A stretch of 64,000 bases of DNA from Streptomyces griseoluteus (GTDB lineage Bacteria; Actinomycetota; Actinomycetes; Streptomycetales; Streptomycetaceae): NCBI RefSeq assembly GCF_004784465.1, contig NZ_SRRU01000001.1, forward strand, positions 124,001-188,000. The letters are read 5' to 3'. Below the pieces are notes generated by a model. The model saw only the letters and a list, made by a program, of their open reading frames with translations. It had not been told where the DNA came from and made no database searches. The position numbers and the translations under genes were made by a program. Below, piece by piece: positions 1 to 10,692 of the stretch. Numbering within the stretch: position 1 is the first letter of the stretch; every line of letters starts with the position of its first letter.

Positions 1-179
1 CCGCACAGCCGACCGAGCCGAAGAAGCCGGCCGAGCCGGCGCGGCGTCGCAGCGCCGACGCGCCCTGGCATCACGCCCGTCCGGCCTTCGAGGAGGCCGA
101 CGAGCGGCCGAAGACACCCCCCGCTCCCGAGCAAGAACCCACCGACACCCCCGACGACCCCGCAGGAGGCGCGCAGTGA
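1..179 (+). CDS. C-terminal tail of the gene upstream of nuoH (partial)
   Basis: An open frame enters from the left edge and ends at TGA 177-179, overlapping the GTG start of nuoH by three bases. The 59 visible residues are rich in Pro, Glu, Ala and Arg (for example [18 protein letters not shown]) and look like a disordered tail, not a folded domain. Position and overlap say it is the preceding gene of the same operon. In Streptomyces nuo clusters that lack E, F and G this place is taken by nuoC/nuoD-type genes, but nothing in the tail itself identifies the protein. Confidence 0.55.
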   Translation, partial: AQPTEPKKPAEPARRRSADAPWHHARPAFEEADERPKTPPAPEQEPTDTPDDPAGGAQ

Positions 180-1144
180 ACGACGTGCTGGACGTCGCCC
201 TGCGACTCGTCGTCGTGTTCCTCGTGTTCCTGACGTTGCCGCTGGTCATCGGGCAGACCGAGCACAAGGTGATGGCGCACATGCAGGGCCGCCTCGGCCC
301 GATGTACGCGGGCGGCTTCCACGGCTGGGCCCAGCTCGTCGCGGACGGCGTGAAGTTCGCGCAGAAGGAGGACGTGGTCCCGGCGGGAGCCGACCGCCGC
401 GTCTTCCAACTCGCGCCGGCCGTGGCCCTGTTGCCTTACCTCCTCGTACTGCTCGCCATCCCGATCGGCCCGAGCGCCGGTGCCGTGGGCCAAGTGCTGG
501 ACGCCGGCATCTTCTTCGTGCTCGCGGTGATGGGCGTGGGCGTCCTCGGCTCGCTGATGGCGGGCTGGGCCAGCGCGAACAAGTTCTCCCTGCTCGGCGG
601 CCTGCGCACCGCCGCCCAGTTGCTCGCCTACGAACTCCCGATGCTGCTCGCCGCCGCCTCCGTGGCGATGGCGGCCGGCACGGTCTCGCTGCCCGGCATC
701 GTGGGCGCCTTCCACTGGTGGTGGCTGCCCTGGCAGCTCATCGGCGCGGTGGTGTTCTTCGTCGCCGGACTCGCCGAGCTGCAACGGCCGCCGTTCGACA
801 TGCCGGTGGCCGACTCGGAGATCATCTTCGGGGCGTACACCGAGTACACCGGTCTGCGCTTCGCCCTGTTCCTGCTCGCGGAGTACGCGGGGATCGTCGT
901 CCTGTGCGGTCTGACCACCGTGCTGTTCCTGGGTGGCTGGCACGGCCCCTGGGGCGCCGACGGGCTCGGCTGGGTGTGGACCCTGGTGAAGACCGCGATC
1001 CTCGCCTTCCTGGTGATCTGGCTCCGGGTCACCTACCCCCGGCTGCGCGAGGACCAGCTCCAGAAGCTGTCCTGGACCCTCCTCGTCCCGCTCGCCCTCG
1101 CCCAGATCGCCCTCACCGGCGTCGTCAAGGTGGTGACCGCCTGA
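176..1144 (+). CDS. nuoH: NADH-quinone oxidoreductase subunit H (NuoH)
   Basis: Membrane subunit of complex I that forms part of the quinone site and joins the peripheral arm to the proton-pumping arm. The 322-residue product has the family's normal length and multiple hydrophobic helices. It carries family segments such as [16 protein letters not shown] near residue 25 and [15 protein letters not shown] followed by a GAYTEYTG stretch in the middle. The GTG start overlaps the end of the upstream frame, and the TGA shares a base with the nuoI ATG, so translational coupling is likely. GGAGG at 165-169 is the ribosome site. Confidence 0.95.
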   Translation: MNDVLDVALRLVVVFLVFLTLPLVIGQTEHKVMAHMQGRLGPMYAGGFHGWAQLVADGVKFAQKEDVVPAGADRRVFQLAPAVALLPYLLVLLAIPIGPSAGAVGQVLDAGIFFVLAVMGVGVLGSLMAGWASANKFSLLGGLRTAAQLLAYELPMLLAAASVAMAAGTVSLPGIVGAFHWWWLPWQLIGAVVFFVAGLAELQRPPFDMPVADSEIIFGAYTEYTGLRFALFLLAEYAGIVVLCGLTTVLFLGGWHGPWGADGLGWVWTLVKTAILAFLVIWLRVTYPRLREDQLQKLSWTLLVPLALAQIALTGVVKVVTA

Positions 1145-1734
1145 TGTCTCCCGTACCCGGCTCCGGCCTGGCCAAGGGCCTCGCCGTCACCCTCCGCACG
1201 ATGACGAAGAAGACCGTCACCGAGCGCTATCCCGACGTCCAGCCCGACCTGCCGCCCCGCACGCGCGGCGTGATCGGCCTGTTCGAGGAGAACTGCACGG
1301 TCTGCATGCTCTGCGCCCGTGAGTGCCCCGACTGGTGCATCTACATCGACTCCCACAAGGAGACCGTCCCGGCCGCCGCCCCCGGCGGCCGCGAGCGCAG
1401 CCGGAACGTCCTCGACCGGTTCGCCATCGACTTCTCCCTCTGCATGTACTGCGGCATCTGCATCGAGGTCTGCCCCTTCGACGCGCTGTTCTGGTCCCCG
1501 GAGTTCGAGTACGCCGAGACCGACATCCGCGAACTGACCCACGAGCGCGACAAGCTCCGCGAGTGGATGTGGACCGTCCCGGCCCCGCCCGCGCTGGACC
1601 CGCACGCGGAGGAGCCGAAGGAGATCGCGGCCGCCCGCAAGAGCGCCGACAAACTGGCCGCCGCCCGGGCGGCCGAGCAAGCCCGGGCCGCCGAGCAGGC
1701 CGACCAGAACCCGGACCAGGAGGGAGAGCAGTGA
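1144..1734 (+). CDS. nuoI: NADH-quinone oxidoreductase subunit I (NuoI, 2x 4Fe-4S)
   Basis: Peripheral-arm ferredoxin-like subunit carrying two tetranuclear iron-sulfur clusters that pass electrons toward quinone. Both motifs are complete: [12 protein letters not shown] and [13 protein letters not shown] start it at ATG 1144, which overlaps the nuoH stop (TGATG); the frame stays open upstream but that part lies inside nuoH. The 196-residue product ends in a charged Ala/Glu-rich tail of about 40 residues that lies outside the ferredoxin fold. The nuoJ GTG overlaps its stop codon. Confidence 0.95.
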   Translation: MSPVPGSGLAKGLAVTLRTMTKKTVTERYPDVQPDLPPRTRGVIGLFEENCTVCMLCARECPDWCIYIDSHKETVPAAAPGGRERSRNVLDRFAIDFSLCMYCGICIEVCPFDALFWSPEFEYAETDIRELTHERDKLREWMWTVPAPPALDPHAEEPKEIAAARKSADKLAAARAAEQARAAEQADQNPDQEGEQ

Positions 1735-2333
1735 GCCTCGCCGCCACCGCCCCGTACGGCTTCCTGTCCCCGACCGGCGTCGAGATCGCGTTCCTCCTCG
1801 TCGGCCTGGTCACCCTCGGCGCCGCGCTGATCACCGTCACCACCCGCCAGCTGGTGCACGCCGCCCTGTGGCTGGTGGTCACCCTCGGCGGCCTGGCCGT
1901 CGAATACCTCCTGCTCACCGCCGAGTTCATCGCCTGGGTGCAGGTCCTCATCTACGTCGGCTCCGTCGTCGTCCTCCTTCTCTTCGGGCTGATGCTCACC
2001 CGGGCCCCCATCGGCCACTCCCCTGACGCCGATTCGGGCAACCGGCCGGCCGCGCTGGTCGTCGCCGTGGGCTCGGCGGGCGCCCTGGTCTGGGTGGTGA
2101 CGGACGCGTTCCGTGCCACCTGGATCGACCTGGACGGCCCGGCCGCGGGCACCACCGGCGTCACCGGCGAGAGCCTCTTCCGGCACTGGGTGCTGCCCTT
2201 CGAGGCGCTGTCCGTCCTGCTCCTCGCGGCCCTGGTCGGCGCGATCGTGCTGTCCCGCAAGGCCAAGGCCGAGCAGGCGGCCGGCACCCCGAGCCTGGCC
2301 AAGGCCCCCGGCGACAAGGAAGGCGCCCGCTGA
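1731..2333 (+). CDS. nuoJ: NADH-quinone oxidoreductase subunit J (NuoJ)
   Basis: Small hydrophobic subunit of the complex I membrane arm. The 200-residue product has about five membrane segments, including a Gly/Val-rich helix near [20 protein letters not shown] that matches the NuoJ family core. I chose GTG 1731, four bases back into nuoI, because the longer upstream reading lies within nuoI. The stop shares its last base with the nuoK ATG at 2333. Confidence 0.92.
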   Translation: MSLAATAPYGFLSPTGVEIAFLLVGLVTLGAALITVTTRQLVHAALWLVVTLGGLAVEYLLLTAEFIAWVQVLIYVGSVVVLLLFGLMLTRAPIGHSPDADSGNRPAALVVAVGSAGALVWVVTDAFRATWIDLDGPAAGTTGVTGESLFRHWVLPFEALSVLLLAALVGAIVLSRKAKAEQAAGTPSLAKAPGDKEGAR

Positions 2334-2713
2334 TGCACCTCGCCTACCCCGCCGTACTCGCCGCCCTCCTCTTCTGCACCGGCCTCTACGGCGTCCTCGC
2401 CCGCCGCAACGCCATCCTGGTCCTGATGTCGGTCGAGCTGATGCTCAACGCCGTCAACCTCAACCTCGTCGCCTTCGACGTCTGGCTCAGCCGGACCGCG
2501 CAGGACACCCTGCACTCCGGCCAGGCGCTGGCCCTGTTCACCATCGCCATCGCGGCCGCCGAGATCGGCATCGGCCTGGCGATCGTCCTCGCCGTCTACC
2601 GCGACCGGGCCACCGCCGACATCGACAGGCTCCGCGACACCGCCGAGACCCCCGGCGACGACCCCGACCATCCCGACGCCTCCGGGACCGAGAAGGCTGA
2701 GGCCACCGCGTGA
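2333..2713 (+). CDS. nuoK: NADH-quinone oxidoreductase subunit K (NuoK)
   Basis: MrpC-like membrane subunit of complex I with three predicted helices. The segment [19 protein letters not shown] contains the buried glutamate of the second helix that the family uses for proton pumping, and a second acidic residue follows in [12 protein letters not shown]. At 126 residues it is longer than the usual ~100 because of a C-terminal hydrophilic tail rich in Asp and Glu. It overlaps nuoJ by one base and nuoL by four. Confidence 0.93.
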   Translation: MHLAYPAVLAALLFCTGLYGVLARRNAILVLMSVELMLNAVNLNLVAFDVWLSRTAQDTLHSGQALALFTIAIAAAEIGIGLAIVLAVYRDRATADIDRLRDTAETPGDDPDHPDASGTEKAEATA

Positions 2714-4704
2714 CCACCACCACCCTCGCCGCGCTCGTCCCCCTCCTGCCCTTCCTCGGCGCCGTCGCCGGACTCCTGCTGGGCCGCACCGCGCCCGGCT
2801 TCGTCCGCCCGCTCGCCGTGCTGCCGCCGCTGGCCTCGCTCGTGCTGGCCGCGCTGGTGGCGGCCCGCCAGGGCGGCGGCCGGGCCATCGACGCGTACAC
2901 CCTGCTGACACCCACCGGCTCGGTCCCCGTCGACCTGGCGCTGCACATCGACGGCTTCGCCGCGCTCGTCGCGGTCCTGGTGGCCTTCGTGGCGACCTGC
3001 GTGCAGATCTACTCCACCGGTTACCTGCGCGACGACCCCCGCTACCCCTCCTACGCGGCCCTCGTCTCCCTCTTCACCTCCGCGATGCTCCTCGTCGTCT
3101 ACTCCGGCGACCTGATCGTGCTGCTGGTCGGCTGGGAAGTCATGGGCATCTGCTCCTACTTCCTGGTCGGCCACTACTGGGGCACCCCCGAGGCCCGCGC
3201 CGCCTCCCTCAAGGCGTTCCTGGTCACCAAGCTCGGTGACCTCCCGTTCCTGATCGGCCTGTTCGCGCTGGGCACCGACGCCGGGTCCTTCCGCATCACC
3301 CGCGTCCTCGGCGCCGTGGCGAGCGGCGGACTCGACCACCCCACCGTGATCGCCCTGCTGCTCCTCGCGGGCGTGGCGGGCAAGTCCGCGCAGTTCCCGC
3401 TGCACACCTGGCTCCCCGACGCGATGGCGGGCCCCACGCCCGTCTCCGCGCTGATCCACGCGGCCACGATGGTCGCCGCCGGTGTCTACTTCGTGGCCCG
3501 TCTCCTCCCCGTGTTCGAGGCGTCCGCCGCCGCGATGACGGTCCTCGCGGTGATGGCCGCCGTCACCATGCTGGGCTCCGGCCTCGCCGCGCTCGCCCAG
3601 GACGACATCAAGCGGGTCCTCGCCTACTCGACGATCGGCCAGCTCGGCTACATGACCGGTGCCCTCGCCGTCGGCGACCGCGGTGCCGCCGTCTTCCACC
3701 TCCTCTCGCACGGCGCCTTCAAGGCGCTGCTGTTCCTCGCCGGCGGAGCCGTCATCCACGCCGCCGGCACCAACTCGCTGGCCGCCATGTCCCGGATGAG
3801 CCACCTGCGCGACCGCGTCCCGGACGCCTTCTGGACGATGACCGTGGCCCTGCTCGCACTGGCCGCGATCCCGCCGTTCAGCGGGTTCTTCTCCAAGGAG
3901 TCCGTCCTCGCCGCCGCCGAGCGCCTCGCCACCGGCCACCCCGGCCCGGCACCGGGCGCCGCCGGCTGGATCGTGCTCGTCGCCGCGCTCGCCACGGCCC
4001 TCCTCACCGCCGCCTACGCCACCCGGCTCTGGCTGCTGGCCTTCCGGGGCCGGGGCGCGGAGGCCCCGGACCACGGCCGCCAGCCGCTGACCATGACCGT
4101 GGTGCTCTGGGTGCTGGCCTTGCCCTCGCTGGCCTTCGGCGCGCTCGCCTACCGCACGCTGCCCGGCTGGTTCGACGGCCGGAGCCTCGCGCCCACCCTG
4201 CTCACCTCCGTCCTCGGCACCGGCCTCGCCGTGGTCGGCGGCCTGCTGGCCTACGGCGCCTGGCAGCGCGCCGCCGCGCGGGCGCCCCGGGTCCCGCTGG
4301 GTGCCGTCGCCGCCCATCCGGAAGGCGACGCGGGACTGGTCGAGGCCGAGGCCATCGCCGCCCACGAACCGGCGTACGGCGACATCGCTCAGGCCCCCGA
4401 CCCGGCCGACCCCGGCCGTCTGCTGCTCGGCCCGCTGTTCGGGCCCGCCGCCGCGGGGTTCCACCTGGACGCCGTGTACTCGGCGCTGTTCGTCCGCCCG
4501 GTCCTGGGCGCGGCGAGCCTGGTCCGCTTCCTGGACCGCGAGGTCGTCGACACCTACGTACGCGGCGCCGCCGCCCTGCCCCGGCTGCTCGGCGCGGCCG
4601 TACGGCGCGCGCAGACCGGCAATGTGCAGACCTATGTGAGCGCGCTGCTCGCCGGCACCGTCGTCCTGACGGTCGCCGTCCTTCTCGTCGCCTCGGGAGC
4701 GTGA
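2710..4704 (+). CDS. nuoL: NADH-quinone oxidoreductase subunit L (NuoL)
   Basis: Largest antiporter-like subunit at the far end of the membrane arm, thought to pump protons through paired lysine and glutamate residues. The 664-residue product has the expected length. Family landmarks are visible: [38 protein letters not shown] and [18 protein letters not shown]. The C-terminal quarter holds the lateral-helix region and a final membrane helix. It starts with GTG four bases inside nuoK and is followed six bases later by nuoM. Confidence 0.95.
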   Translation: MTTTTLAALVPLLPFLGAVAGLLLGRTAPGFVRPLAVLPPLASLVLAALVAARQGGGRAIDAYTLLTPTGSVPVDLALHIDGFAALVAVLVAFVATCVQIYSTGYLRDDPRYPSYAALVSLFTSAMLLVVYSGDLIVLLVGWEVMGICSYFLVGHYWGTPEARAASLKAFLVTKLGDLPFLIGLFALGTDAGSFRITRVLGAVASGGLDHPTVIALLLLAGVAGKSAQFPLHTWLPDAMAGPTPVSALIHAATMVAAGVYFVARLLPVFEASAAAMTVLAVMAAVTMLGSGLAALAQDDIKRVLAYSTIGQLGYMTGALAVGDRGAAVFHLLSHGAFKALLFLAGGAVIHAAGTNSLAAMSRMSHLRDRVPDAFWTMTVALLALAAIPPFSGFFSKESVLAAAERLATGHPGPAPGAAGWIVLVAALATALLTAAYATRLWLLAFRGRGAEAPDHGRQPLTMTVVLWVLALPSLAFGALAYRTLPGWFDGRSLAPTLLTSVLGTGLAVVGGLLAYGAWQRAAARAPRVPLGAVAAHPEGDAGLVEAEAIAAHEPAYGDIAQAPDPADPGRLLLGPLFGPAAAGFHLDAVYSALFVRPVLGAASLVRFLDREVVDTYVRGAAALPRLLGAAVRRAQTGNVQTYVSALLAGTVVLTVAVLLVASGA

Positions 4705-4710
4705 GCGGGC

Positions 4711-6321
4711 GTGATCGGTATCAGCGGATCAGTGATGCAGTTCCTTCTGGCGTTCGTCGTCGCCGTGCCGCTCCTCGGCGCGGCCGCCGCCCTCCTGCCC
4801 TCCCGCCCCTCGGCGAGCCGCTCCGCGGCGCCCCTTCTAGTCACCGGACTGAAGGGGAAGTCCCCCGACCAGGCCGTGCTCCGGCACGGCGTGACCGTGA
4901 CCGGCGTGGTCCTCGTGGCCGCGATCGTCCTGGCGCTCGGCTTCGACCATGACCATCCCTCGAAGATGCAGGCCACGACCGACATCAGCTGGATTCCCGC
5001 ACTCCACGTGCGCATCCACCTCGGCATCGACGGCATCTCCCTCCCCCTTCTCCTCCTGACCGCGCTGCTGACCTTCCTCTGCGCGCTCTACTCCTACTTC
5101 AACCCGCCCGCGGGGCCCTCCCCGAAGGCGTTCACCGCCCTGGTCCTGCTGCTCGAAGGGGGCACCCTCGCCTCCTTCGCCGTGCTCGACCTCGTCCTCT
5201 TCTTCCTGGCCTTCGAGACCGTGCTGGTCCCGATGTACTTCCTCATCGCCCGCTGGGGCGGCGAGGGCCGGACCCGGGCCGCGTGGAGGTTCATCCTGTA
5301 CACGCTGCTCGGTTCCGTGATCATGCTGCTCGGCCTGCTGCTGATCGGGATCAAAGCGGGCACATTCGACATGGTGGCACTCGCCACTGACAACGGCCGG
5401 ACATTGACCACATCCGTGCAGGTCGTCGCCGTTCTGGCGATCGGGATCGGGCTCGCGGTGAAGGCGCCGATGTGGCCCCTGCACAGCTGGCTGCCGGACG
5501 CCCACACCGCCGCCCCGACCGTCGGCTCGGTGCTGCTCGCCGGCGTTCTGCTGAAGATGGGCACGTACGGGTTCGTCCGCATCCTGCTCCCGGTCGCGCC
5601 CGACGGTTTCCGGGTCTTCGCCCCCTACCTCGCCGCGTTCGCCGTCGTCGGGATCATCTACGGGTCCCTGGCCTGCCTCTCGCTCGCCAGGCGGGGCGCC
5701 AAGGGCGACCTGAAGCGGCTGATCGCGTACTCCTCGGTCGGCCACATGGGCTTCGTGCTGCTCGGCATCTCCACCATGACCCCGACCGGCGTCAACGGCG
5801 CGCTCTTCGCCAACATCGCCCACGGCCTCATCACCGGCCTGCTGTTCTTCCTGGTCGGCGCCCTGAAGGACCGCACCGGCAGCACCGACCTCGACACCCT
5901 GGCCGCGCACAGCGGGGGCGCCCTGTACGGCCGGGCCCCGCGTCTCGGCGGGCTGCTCGCCTTCGGTGCCGTCGCCTCGCTCGGACTGCCCGGACTCGCC
6001 GGGTTCTGGGGCGAGATGCTCGCGCTGTTCGGCGCGTTCCAGCCCGCCGCCGGGCTCAGCCGGGCCGCCTACCTGGTCTTCCTGGCGATCGGCGCCTTCG
6101 GCACCCTGCTGACCGCCGCGTACCTGCTGGTCGTGGTCCGCCGCGTCTGCATGGGCGACCCGGGCCAGGACCTGCCCGAACTCGCCGACGTGCGCGGCTA
6201 CGAGTTCGCCGCCTGGACCCCGCTCGTCGTCCTCACCGTCCTCGCCGGACTCTGGCCCAGGGCCCTGCTCGGCCTCAGCGACCCGGCCGTGCAGCAGCTC
6301 CTCGCAGGAGGCACCCGATGA
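4711..6321 (+). CDS. nuoM: NADH-quinone oxidoreductase subunit M (NuoM)
   Basis: Antiporter-like proton-pumping subunit of complex I. The protein shows the family's FFLAFETVLVPMYFLIARWGG block with its key glutamate, and the PMWPLHSWLPDAHTAAPTVGS and DLKRLIAYSSVGHMGFV blocks. I give the longest start, GTG 4711 (536 residues). ATG 4735 would give MQFLLAFVVAV..., a cleaner membrane-protein N-terminus, and neither has a strong ribosome site, so the true start may be eight codons later. The end overlaps the nuoN ATG by four bases. Confidence 0.93.
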   Translation: MIGISGSVMQFLLAFVVAVPLLGAAAALLPSRPSASRSAAPLLVTGLKGKSPDQAVLRHGVTVTGVVLVAAIVLALGFDHDHPSKMQATTDISWIPALHVRIHLGIDGISLPLLLLTALLTFLCALYSYFNPPAGPSPKAFTALVLLLEGGTLASFAVLDLVLFFLAFETVLVPMYFLIARWGGEGRTRAAWRFILYTLLGSVIMLLGLLLIGIKAGTFDMVALATDNGRTLTTSVQVVAVLAIGIGLAVKAPMWPLHSWLPDAHTAAPTVGSVLLAGVLLKMGTYGFVRILLPVAPDGFRVFAPYLAAFAVVGIIYGSLACLSLARRGAKGDLKRLIAYSSVGHMGFVLLGISTMTPTGVNGALFANIAHGLITGLLFFLVGALKDRTGSTDLDTLAAHSGGALYGRAPRLGGLLAFGAVASLGLPGLAGFWGEMLALFGAFQPAAGLSRAAYLVFLAIGAFGTLLTAAYLLVVVRRVCMGDPGQDLPELADVRGYEFAAWTPLVVLTVLAGLWPRALLGLSDPAVQQLLAGGTR

Positions 6322-7877
6322 CCGCCCTGGCCCAGTCCCTCGCCCAGGCCGCACCGGGACACCTGGCCGCGCCGGCGGTCAACGCCCTGATCCAGTCCGT
6401 CGACTGGCTGGCCATCGCCCCGCCCGTCATCGTCGCCGTCACGGCCCTCGCCGTGCTCGTCACCGACCTGTTCCTGCCCGAGTACCGCAAGCCGCTTCTC
6501 GGCTGGTTCTCCGTGGCCGGCCTGGCCGCCGCCGGGCTCATGCTGCTGCCGCTCCTGGACGGCGACCGCGCCACCTTCTGCCTGACCGGCTCCACGCGCG
6601 CGTGCAGCTACAGCGCCGACCACTTCACGGTCGTCATCCAGTTCCTCGTCCTCGGCGGCGCCCTGCTCGCGGCCCTGCTGTCCGTGACCGGCGTCCAGGA
6701 CGACCGGCGGCGCGTCCCGGCCGGGGAGTTCTGGTTCCTGCTGCTCTCCTCGGCGGCCGGTGCCGCCCTGCTGCCCGCCTCCCGCGACCTCGCCACCCTG
6801 ATCGTCGCCCTGGAGGTCGCCTCCCTGCCCGCCTTTGCCCTGGTCGGCATCCGGCACGGCGAGGCACGCTCTGCCGAGGCGGCCCTGAAGTTCTTCCTCT
6901 CCTCGGTCACCGCCACCGCCGTCAGCCTGATGGGCGTCAGCTTCGTCTACGCAACCACCGGCACCCTGCACCTCACCGAGATCGCCCGCCGCCTGCCCCA
7001 GACCGACGGCCAGCTCCACACCCTCGTCCAGACCGGCGTCGTCCTCACCCTGGTCGGCTTCGCCTTCAAGACCGCCGCCGTGCCCTTCCACTTCTGGGTC
7101 CCCGAGACCTACGTGGGCGCGCCGCTCCCGGTCGCCGCCTACCTCTCGGTCGTCGGCAAGGCGGTCGGCTTCTCCGGCCTGATCCTCGTCACCGTGATCG
7201 CCTTCCCGTCCTACGCCGAGGTCTGGGGCCCCGCCCTCGCCGTCCTGGCCGCGCTCACCATGACCGCGGGCAATGCCGGTGCCCTTTGGCAGCGGGCCAC
7301 GCGCGCGTACAGCGCCGTACGCCTCCTCGCCTGGTCCTCCATCGGCCAGGCCGGCTACCTCCTGGTCCCGATCGCCGCCGCCGGATACACGCGGGACGGC
7401 CAGAAGGCGATCGGCTCCACCGTCGCCTACGCCCTGATGTACGCCGCCGTGAACCTGGGTGCCTTCGCGGTGGCCGCCCTGGTGGGCCGCACGAGGCCGC
7501 TCAACCGGATCGCCGACTACCGGGGCCTGTACGCCACCAACCCCGTCACCGCCGTCCTCCTGGCCTTCTTCCTGCTCTGCCTGGCCGGGCTCCCGCCGGG
7601 CGTGATCGGACTGTTCGCCAAGGTCACGGTGTTCTCGGCGGCCGTGGACGCCGGGCTCGGCTGGCTCGCCGTGGTCATGGCCGTCAACGTGGTGATCGCG
7701 CTCTACTACTACCTCCGGTGGACGGCCCTGCTGTTCCGCGTACCCGAGGGCGAGCCCGTACGGCACCGCCTCCCCGCCCCCCTCACCGCCGCGCTCGCCC
7801 TCACGGCGGCCGTCGGCGTGGCCCTCTCGGGCGCACCCCAGCTGGTGCTGCGCTTCGCCGCCACGACCCTGTTCTGA
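6318..7877 (+). CDS. nuoN: NADH-quinone oxidoreductase subunit N (NuoN)
   Basis: Third antiporter-like subunit of the complex I membrane arm. Starting at ATG 6318, inside the last codons of nuoM, gives 519 residues, close to the family norm; longer upstream readings are noise inside nuoM. Landmarks include [14 protein letters not shown] with the conserved glutamate, [20 protein letters not shown] and [19 protein letters not shown]. It is the last nuo gene, and a 145-base gap with no obvious strong terminator separates it from htpX. Confidence 0.94.
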   Translation: MTALAQSLAQAAPGHLAAPAVNALIQSVDWLAIAPPVIVAVTALAVLVTDLFLPEYRKPLLGWFSVAGLAAAGLMLLPLLDGDRATFCLTGSTRACSYSADHFTVVIQFLVLGGALLAALLSVTGVQDDRRRVPAGEFWFLLLSSAAGAALLPASRDLATLIVALEVASLPAFALVGIRHGEARSAEAALKFFLSSVTATAVSLMGVSFVYATTGTLHLTEIARRLPQTDGQLHTLVQTGVVLTLVGFAFKTAAVPFHFWVPETYVGAPLPVAAYLSVVGKAVGFSGLILVTVIAFPSYAEVWGPALAVLAALTMTAGNAGALWQRATRAYSAVRLLAWSSIGQAGYLLVPIAAAGYTRDGQKAIGSTVAYALMYAAVNLGAFAVAALVGRTRPLNRIADYRGLYATNPVTAVLLAFFLLCLAGLPPGVIGLFAKVTVFSAAVDAGLGWLAVVMAVNVVIALYYYLRWTALLFRVPEGEPVRHRLPAPLTAALALTAAVGVALSGAPQLVLRFAATTLF

Positions 7878-8022
7878 CGGGCGCGGCGGACCTCGCTCAC
7901 TCGTACGGGTGTCCGCGCCACCACGCCCACCTGGGAACTCGCGGCCTTCGCCTGGCGTTGTCCTGATCGGGAGGGTCCACTGGACCGAAGGGTTCCCGCG
8001 CCGCACGATCGGGAGGGTCAGG

Positions 8023-8886
8023 GTGCACCGCCGGCACAACGGGCTCAGGACCGCAGTACTCCTCGGGGCACTGTCGGCGATCATCATCGTCATCGGCAGC
8101 TTCTTCGGCCGTACGGGGCTGATCGTCGCCGTCCTGGTCGCGCTCGGCACGAACGCGTACGCGTACTGGAACAGCGACAAGCTGGCCCTGCGCGCGATGC
8201 GGGCGCGCCCGGTGAGCGAGTTCGAGGCGCCGGAGCTGTACCGGATCGTGCGCGAGCTGTCCACGCAGGCGCGCCAGCCCATGCCCCGGCTGTACATCTC
8301 GCCCACGGAGGCGCCCAATGCCTTCGCCACCGGCCGCAACCCGCGCCATGCGGCCGTCTGCTGCACCGAGGGCATCCTCCGCCTGCTCGACCGGCGCGAG
8401 CTGCGCGGCGTCCTCGGCCATGAGCTGAGCCATGTCTACAACCGGGACATCCTCATCTCGTCCGTGGCCGGCGCCCTCGCCTCGGTGATCATGTTCCTGG
8501 TCAACTTCGCGTGGCTGATCCCGGTCGGCCGCTCGGACGACGACGAGGGGCCCGGTCTGATCGGCATGCTGCTGACCATGCTCCTCGGCCCGCTCGCGGC
8601 CACCCTGATCCAGCTGGCCGTCAGCCGCTCCCGCGAGTACGAGGCGGACGCGTCCGGCGCCCAGCTCACCGGCGACCCGCTGGCCCTCGCGTCGGCGCTG
8701 CGCAAGCTGGAGAGCGGCACCCAGCAGCTCCCGCTGCCCCCGGAGCCGCGTATCGAGACCGCGAGCCACATGATGATCGCCAACCCGTTCCGGCCCGGCC
8801 AGGGACTGGCCCGGATGTTCTCGACGCACCCGCCCATGGCCGAGCGGATCGCCCGACTGGAGAAGATGGCAGGTCGAAACCGGTGA
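8023..8886 (+). CDS. htpX: HtpX-type membrane zinc metalloprotease
   Basis: Membrane-bound M48 peptidase that in other bacteria degrades misfolded membrane proteins. Two N-terminal hydrophobic helices (about residues 10-50) precede the zinc motif HELSH at residues 133-137. A further hydrophobic pair follows, then [11 protein letters not shown], which supplies the third zinc ligand. I start at GTG 8023 ([10 protein letters not shown]...) because GGGAGGG sits at 8011-8017; the frame opens earlier but without a good site. The stop overlaps the next gene's GTG. The product is 287 residues, normal for the family. Confidence 0.93.
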   Translation: MHRRHNGLRTAVLLGALSAIIIVIGSFFGRTGLIVAVLVALGTNAYAYWNSDKLALRAMRARPVSEFEAPELYRIVRELSTQARQPMPRLYISPTEAPNAFATGRNPRHAAVCCTEGILRLLDRRELRGVLGHELSHVYNRDILISSVAGALASVIMFLVNFAWLIPVGRSDDDEGPGLIGMLLTMLLGPLAATLIQLAVSRSREYEADASGAQLTGDPLALASALRKLESGTQQLPLPPEPRIETASHMMIANPFRPGQGLARMFSTHPPMAERIARLEKMAGRNR

Positions 8887-9281
8887 AGACCCTTCTGAAC
8901 ATCATCTGGCTCGTCCTGAGCGGCTTCTGGTTGTTCCTCGGCTACGTGCTCGCCGGCGTGCTGCTGTGCATCACGATCATCGGCATCCCCTTCGGGGTGG
9001 CCGCCTTCCGTATCGGCGTCTACGCCCTCTGGCCCTTCGGGTACACCACCGTCGAGCGCCGGGATGCGGGCGCGCCGTCGTGCGTCGGCAATGTGCTCTG
9101 GCTGGTGCTGGCGGGGTGGTGGCTGGCCCTGGCCCACATCACCACGGGCATCGCGCTGTGCCTGACGATCATCGGCATCCCCTTCGGCATCGCCAACTTC
9201 AAGCTGATCCCGGTCTCGCTGCTCCCGCTGGGCCGCGAGATCGTCCGCACCGACGAGCCGTTCGGCGCGCGCGTCGACTGA
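8883..9281 (+). CDS. YccF-domain inner membrane protein
   Basis: A 132-residue membrane protein made of two similar halves, each containing the block C(I/L)TIIGIPFG, at about residues 27-36 and 97-106. This tandem arrangement is typical of the YccF family (DUF307), whose biochemical role is unknown. Four hydrophobic helices are visible. The GTG at 8883 overlaps the htpX stop, so the two are probably cotranscribed and coupled. The shared operon hints at a membrane quality role, which is inference only. Confidence 0.85.
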   Translation: MKTLLNIIWLVLSGFWLFLGYVLAGVLLCITIIGIPFGVAAFRIGVYALWPFGYTTVERRDAGAPSCVGNVLWLVLAGWWLALAHITTGIALCLTIIGIPFGIANFKLIPVSLLPLGREIVRTDEPFGARVD

Positions 9282-9386
9282 GGCAACCGGAACCCGGCCG
9301 CGCGGCGTCCTGGCAGGGGACAGGGCACACCGGCTTCTTACGGAGCGAGGGTGTGCGGACGCGGCGCGGAAGGGCAGGTTCCTGGC

Positions 9387-9653
9387 ATGGGCATTCTCGG
9401 TTGGATCATCCTGGGCCTGCTGGCCGGAGCCATCGCCAAACTGCTGCTGCCGGGCCGTGACCCAGGGGGCTTCGTCGGCACGACCCTGATCGGCATCGCG
9501 GGCGCGTTCCTCGGCGGCTGGATCTCGTCCCGCTGGCTGGACCACCCGGTCTCGAAGCACTTCTACGACGGCGCGACGTGGGCGGCCGCGATCGGCGGCT
9601 CGCTGGTGCTGCTGATCCTGTACCGGGTGATCTTCGGCAACTCGCGCGACTAG
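9387..9653 (+). CDS. GlsB/YeaQ/YmgE-type small membrane protein
   Basis: The 88-residue product begins MGILGWIILGLLAGAIAKLLLPG and has three hydrophobic helices with Gly-rich faces. This matches the YeaQ/YmgE family, once named transglycosylase-associated proteins and often stress-induced; no enzyme activity is established. I start at ATG 9387, with a purine-rich GGAAGGGCAGG stretch upstream. The frame opens about 12 codons earlier but those residues are not family-like. It is convergent with the next minus-strand gene. Confidence 0.85.
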   Translation: MGILGWIILGLLAGAIAKLLLPGRDPGGFVGTTLIGIAGAFLGGWISSRWLDHPVSKHFYDGATWAAAIGGSLVLLILYRVIFGNSRD

Positions 9654-9666
9654 CGCTTTCCGGCGG

Positions 9667-9927
9667 TCAGTCCTCGGAGCGGCGCTCGCTGCGATGCGTG
9701 CCGCGGGCCAGCTCCTGGAGGATCTCGTGCTCGGACCGCCCCGTCGTACGGGCCAGCGTGTGCAGCAGCGCCGCGCACAGGGCCGCCGTACCGTCCAGCA
9801 ACGTCTCCGTCGCCCCGGGGTCCTCGTGCCGCCGCTCCTCCAGATACTCCGTCAGGAGCTCGTCCCCGGAGACGTAGGCAGTCATGAACTCGATACCGGT
9901 GCGCACGCGGTCGTAGTCACTGCTCAT
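9667..9927 (-). CDS. small hypothetical protein, acidic and helical
   Basis: The minus-strand frame encodes 86 residues from ATG at 9925-9927 (MSSDYDRVRTGIEF...); an in-frame ATG six codons upstream is an alternative. The protein is rich in Leu, Glu and Arg with no membrane segment and no motif I recognise. It lies just downstream of yajQ on the same strand. Codon use is typical of the genome, so I take it as a real gene of unknown function. Confidence 0.6.
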   Translation of the reverse strand: MSSDYDRVRTGIEFMTAYVSGDELLTEYLEERRHEDPGATETLLDGTAALCAALLHTLARTTGRSEHEILQELARGTHRSERRSED

Positions 9928-9993
9928 GCCGGAACGATCGCACATACCGAGCCCCGCCGCCGGGGAAGCCGGGGCGGGGCGAGGTGCGCGGCC

Positions 9994-10019
9994 GGTACTA
10001 CCGGTAGGTACTACCGGTA
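9994..10019. repeat. perfect 13-base tandem duplication over the yajQ stop
   Basis: GGTACTACCGGTA occurs twice head to tail (9994-10006 and 10007-10019). The second copy contains the yajQ stop codon, so the first copy lies immediately downstream of the gene. Each copy includes the palindrome TACCGGTA. Confidence 0.9.
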
Positions 10020-10499
10020 GTTCACGAACTGGAGCGCGAAGTCGAAGTCCTTGCCCTTGAGCAGGGCGATGACGGTCTGGAGGTCGTCGCGGCTCTTGGA
10101 GCTGACGCGCAACTCCTCACCCTGGACCTGCGCCTTGACGCCCTTGGGGCCCTCATCGCGGATGATCTTCGCCACCTTCTTGGCGTTGTCCTGGGAGATG
10201 CCCTCCTCGATGGACGCGAAGATCTTGTACTCCTTGCCGGACAACTGGGGCTCGCCCGCGTCCAGCGCCTTCAGCGAGATGCCGCGCTTGATCAGCTTGG
10301 ACTCGAAGACGTCGAGCACGGCCTTCACCCGGTCCTCGGAGTTGGCCTCCATGAGGATCTTCTCGCCGGACCACGAGATCGAGGCGCCCACGCCCTTGAA
10401 GTCGTAGCGCTGCGAGATCTCCTTGGCGGTCTGGTTGAGGGCGTTGTCGACCTCCTGCCGCTCGACCTTCGAGACGATGTCGAAACTGGAGTCGGCCAT
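10011..10499 (-). CDS. yajQ: YajQ family (UPF0234) nucleotide-binding protein
   Basis: The 162-residue product starts [20 protein letters not shown], the family signature at the N-terminus, and ends FALQFVNYR as expected. Family members have two ferredoxin-like domains and bind nucleotides; cyclic di-GMP binding is reported for some. I start at the ATG at 10497-10499; the longer frame upstream has no family match. It is divergent from tRNA-Tyr. The stop codon lies inside a 13-base tandem duplication. Confidence 0.93.
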   Translation of the reverse strand: MADSSFDIVSKVERQEVDNALNQTAKEISQRYDFKGVGASISWSGEKILMEANSEDRVKAVLDVFESKLIKRGISLKALDAGEPQLSGKEYKIFASIEEGISQDNAKKVAKIIRDEGPKGVKAQVQGEELRVSSKSRDDLQTVIALLKGKDFDFALQFVNYR

Positions 10500-10692
10500 G
10501 TCCTGTGGCTCCTTGCATCGGGGGCGGAACGGGGTGCGGACCGTCCGGCCGCACCGCATCCGCCCCAGCCTAGCCACCCCCGGCCCCCGAGGACGGCGAT
10601 CAACCGGGTGGCGGAGCACCCCCGCGCATCAGGTATTGTTTACGTCGTTGCCAGGGAGCACCGCCAAGGCGGACCCCCTTACAACAACCCCC

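Noticed and set aside
2596..4464. Long minus-strand frame opposite nuoL
   Set aside because: Gly/Glu/Arg/His-rich composition without any domain; antisense of a clear nuoL gene.
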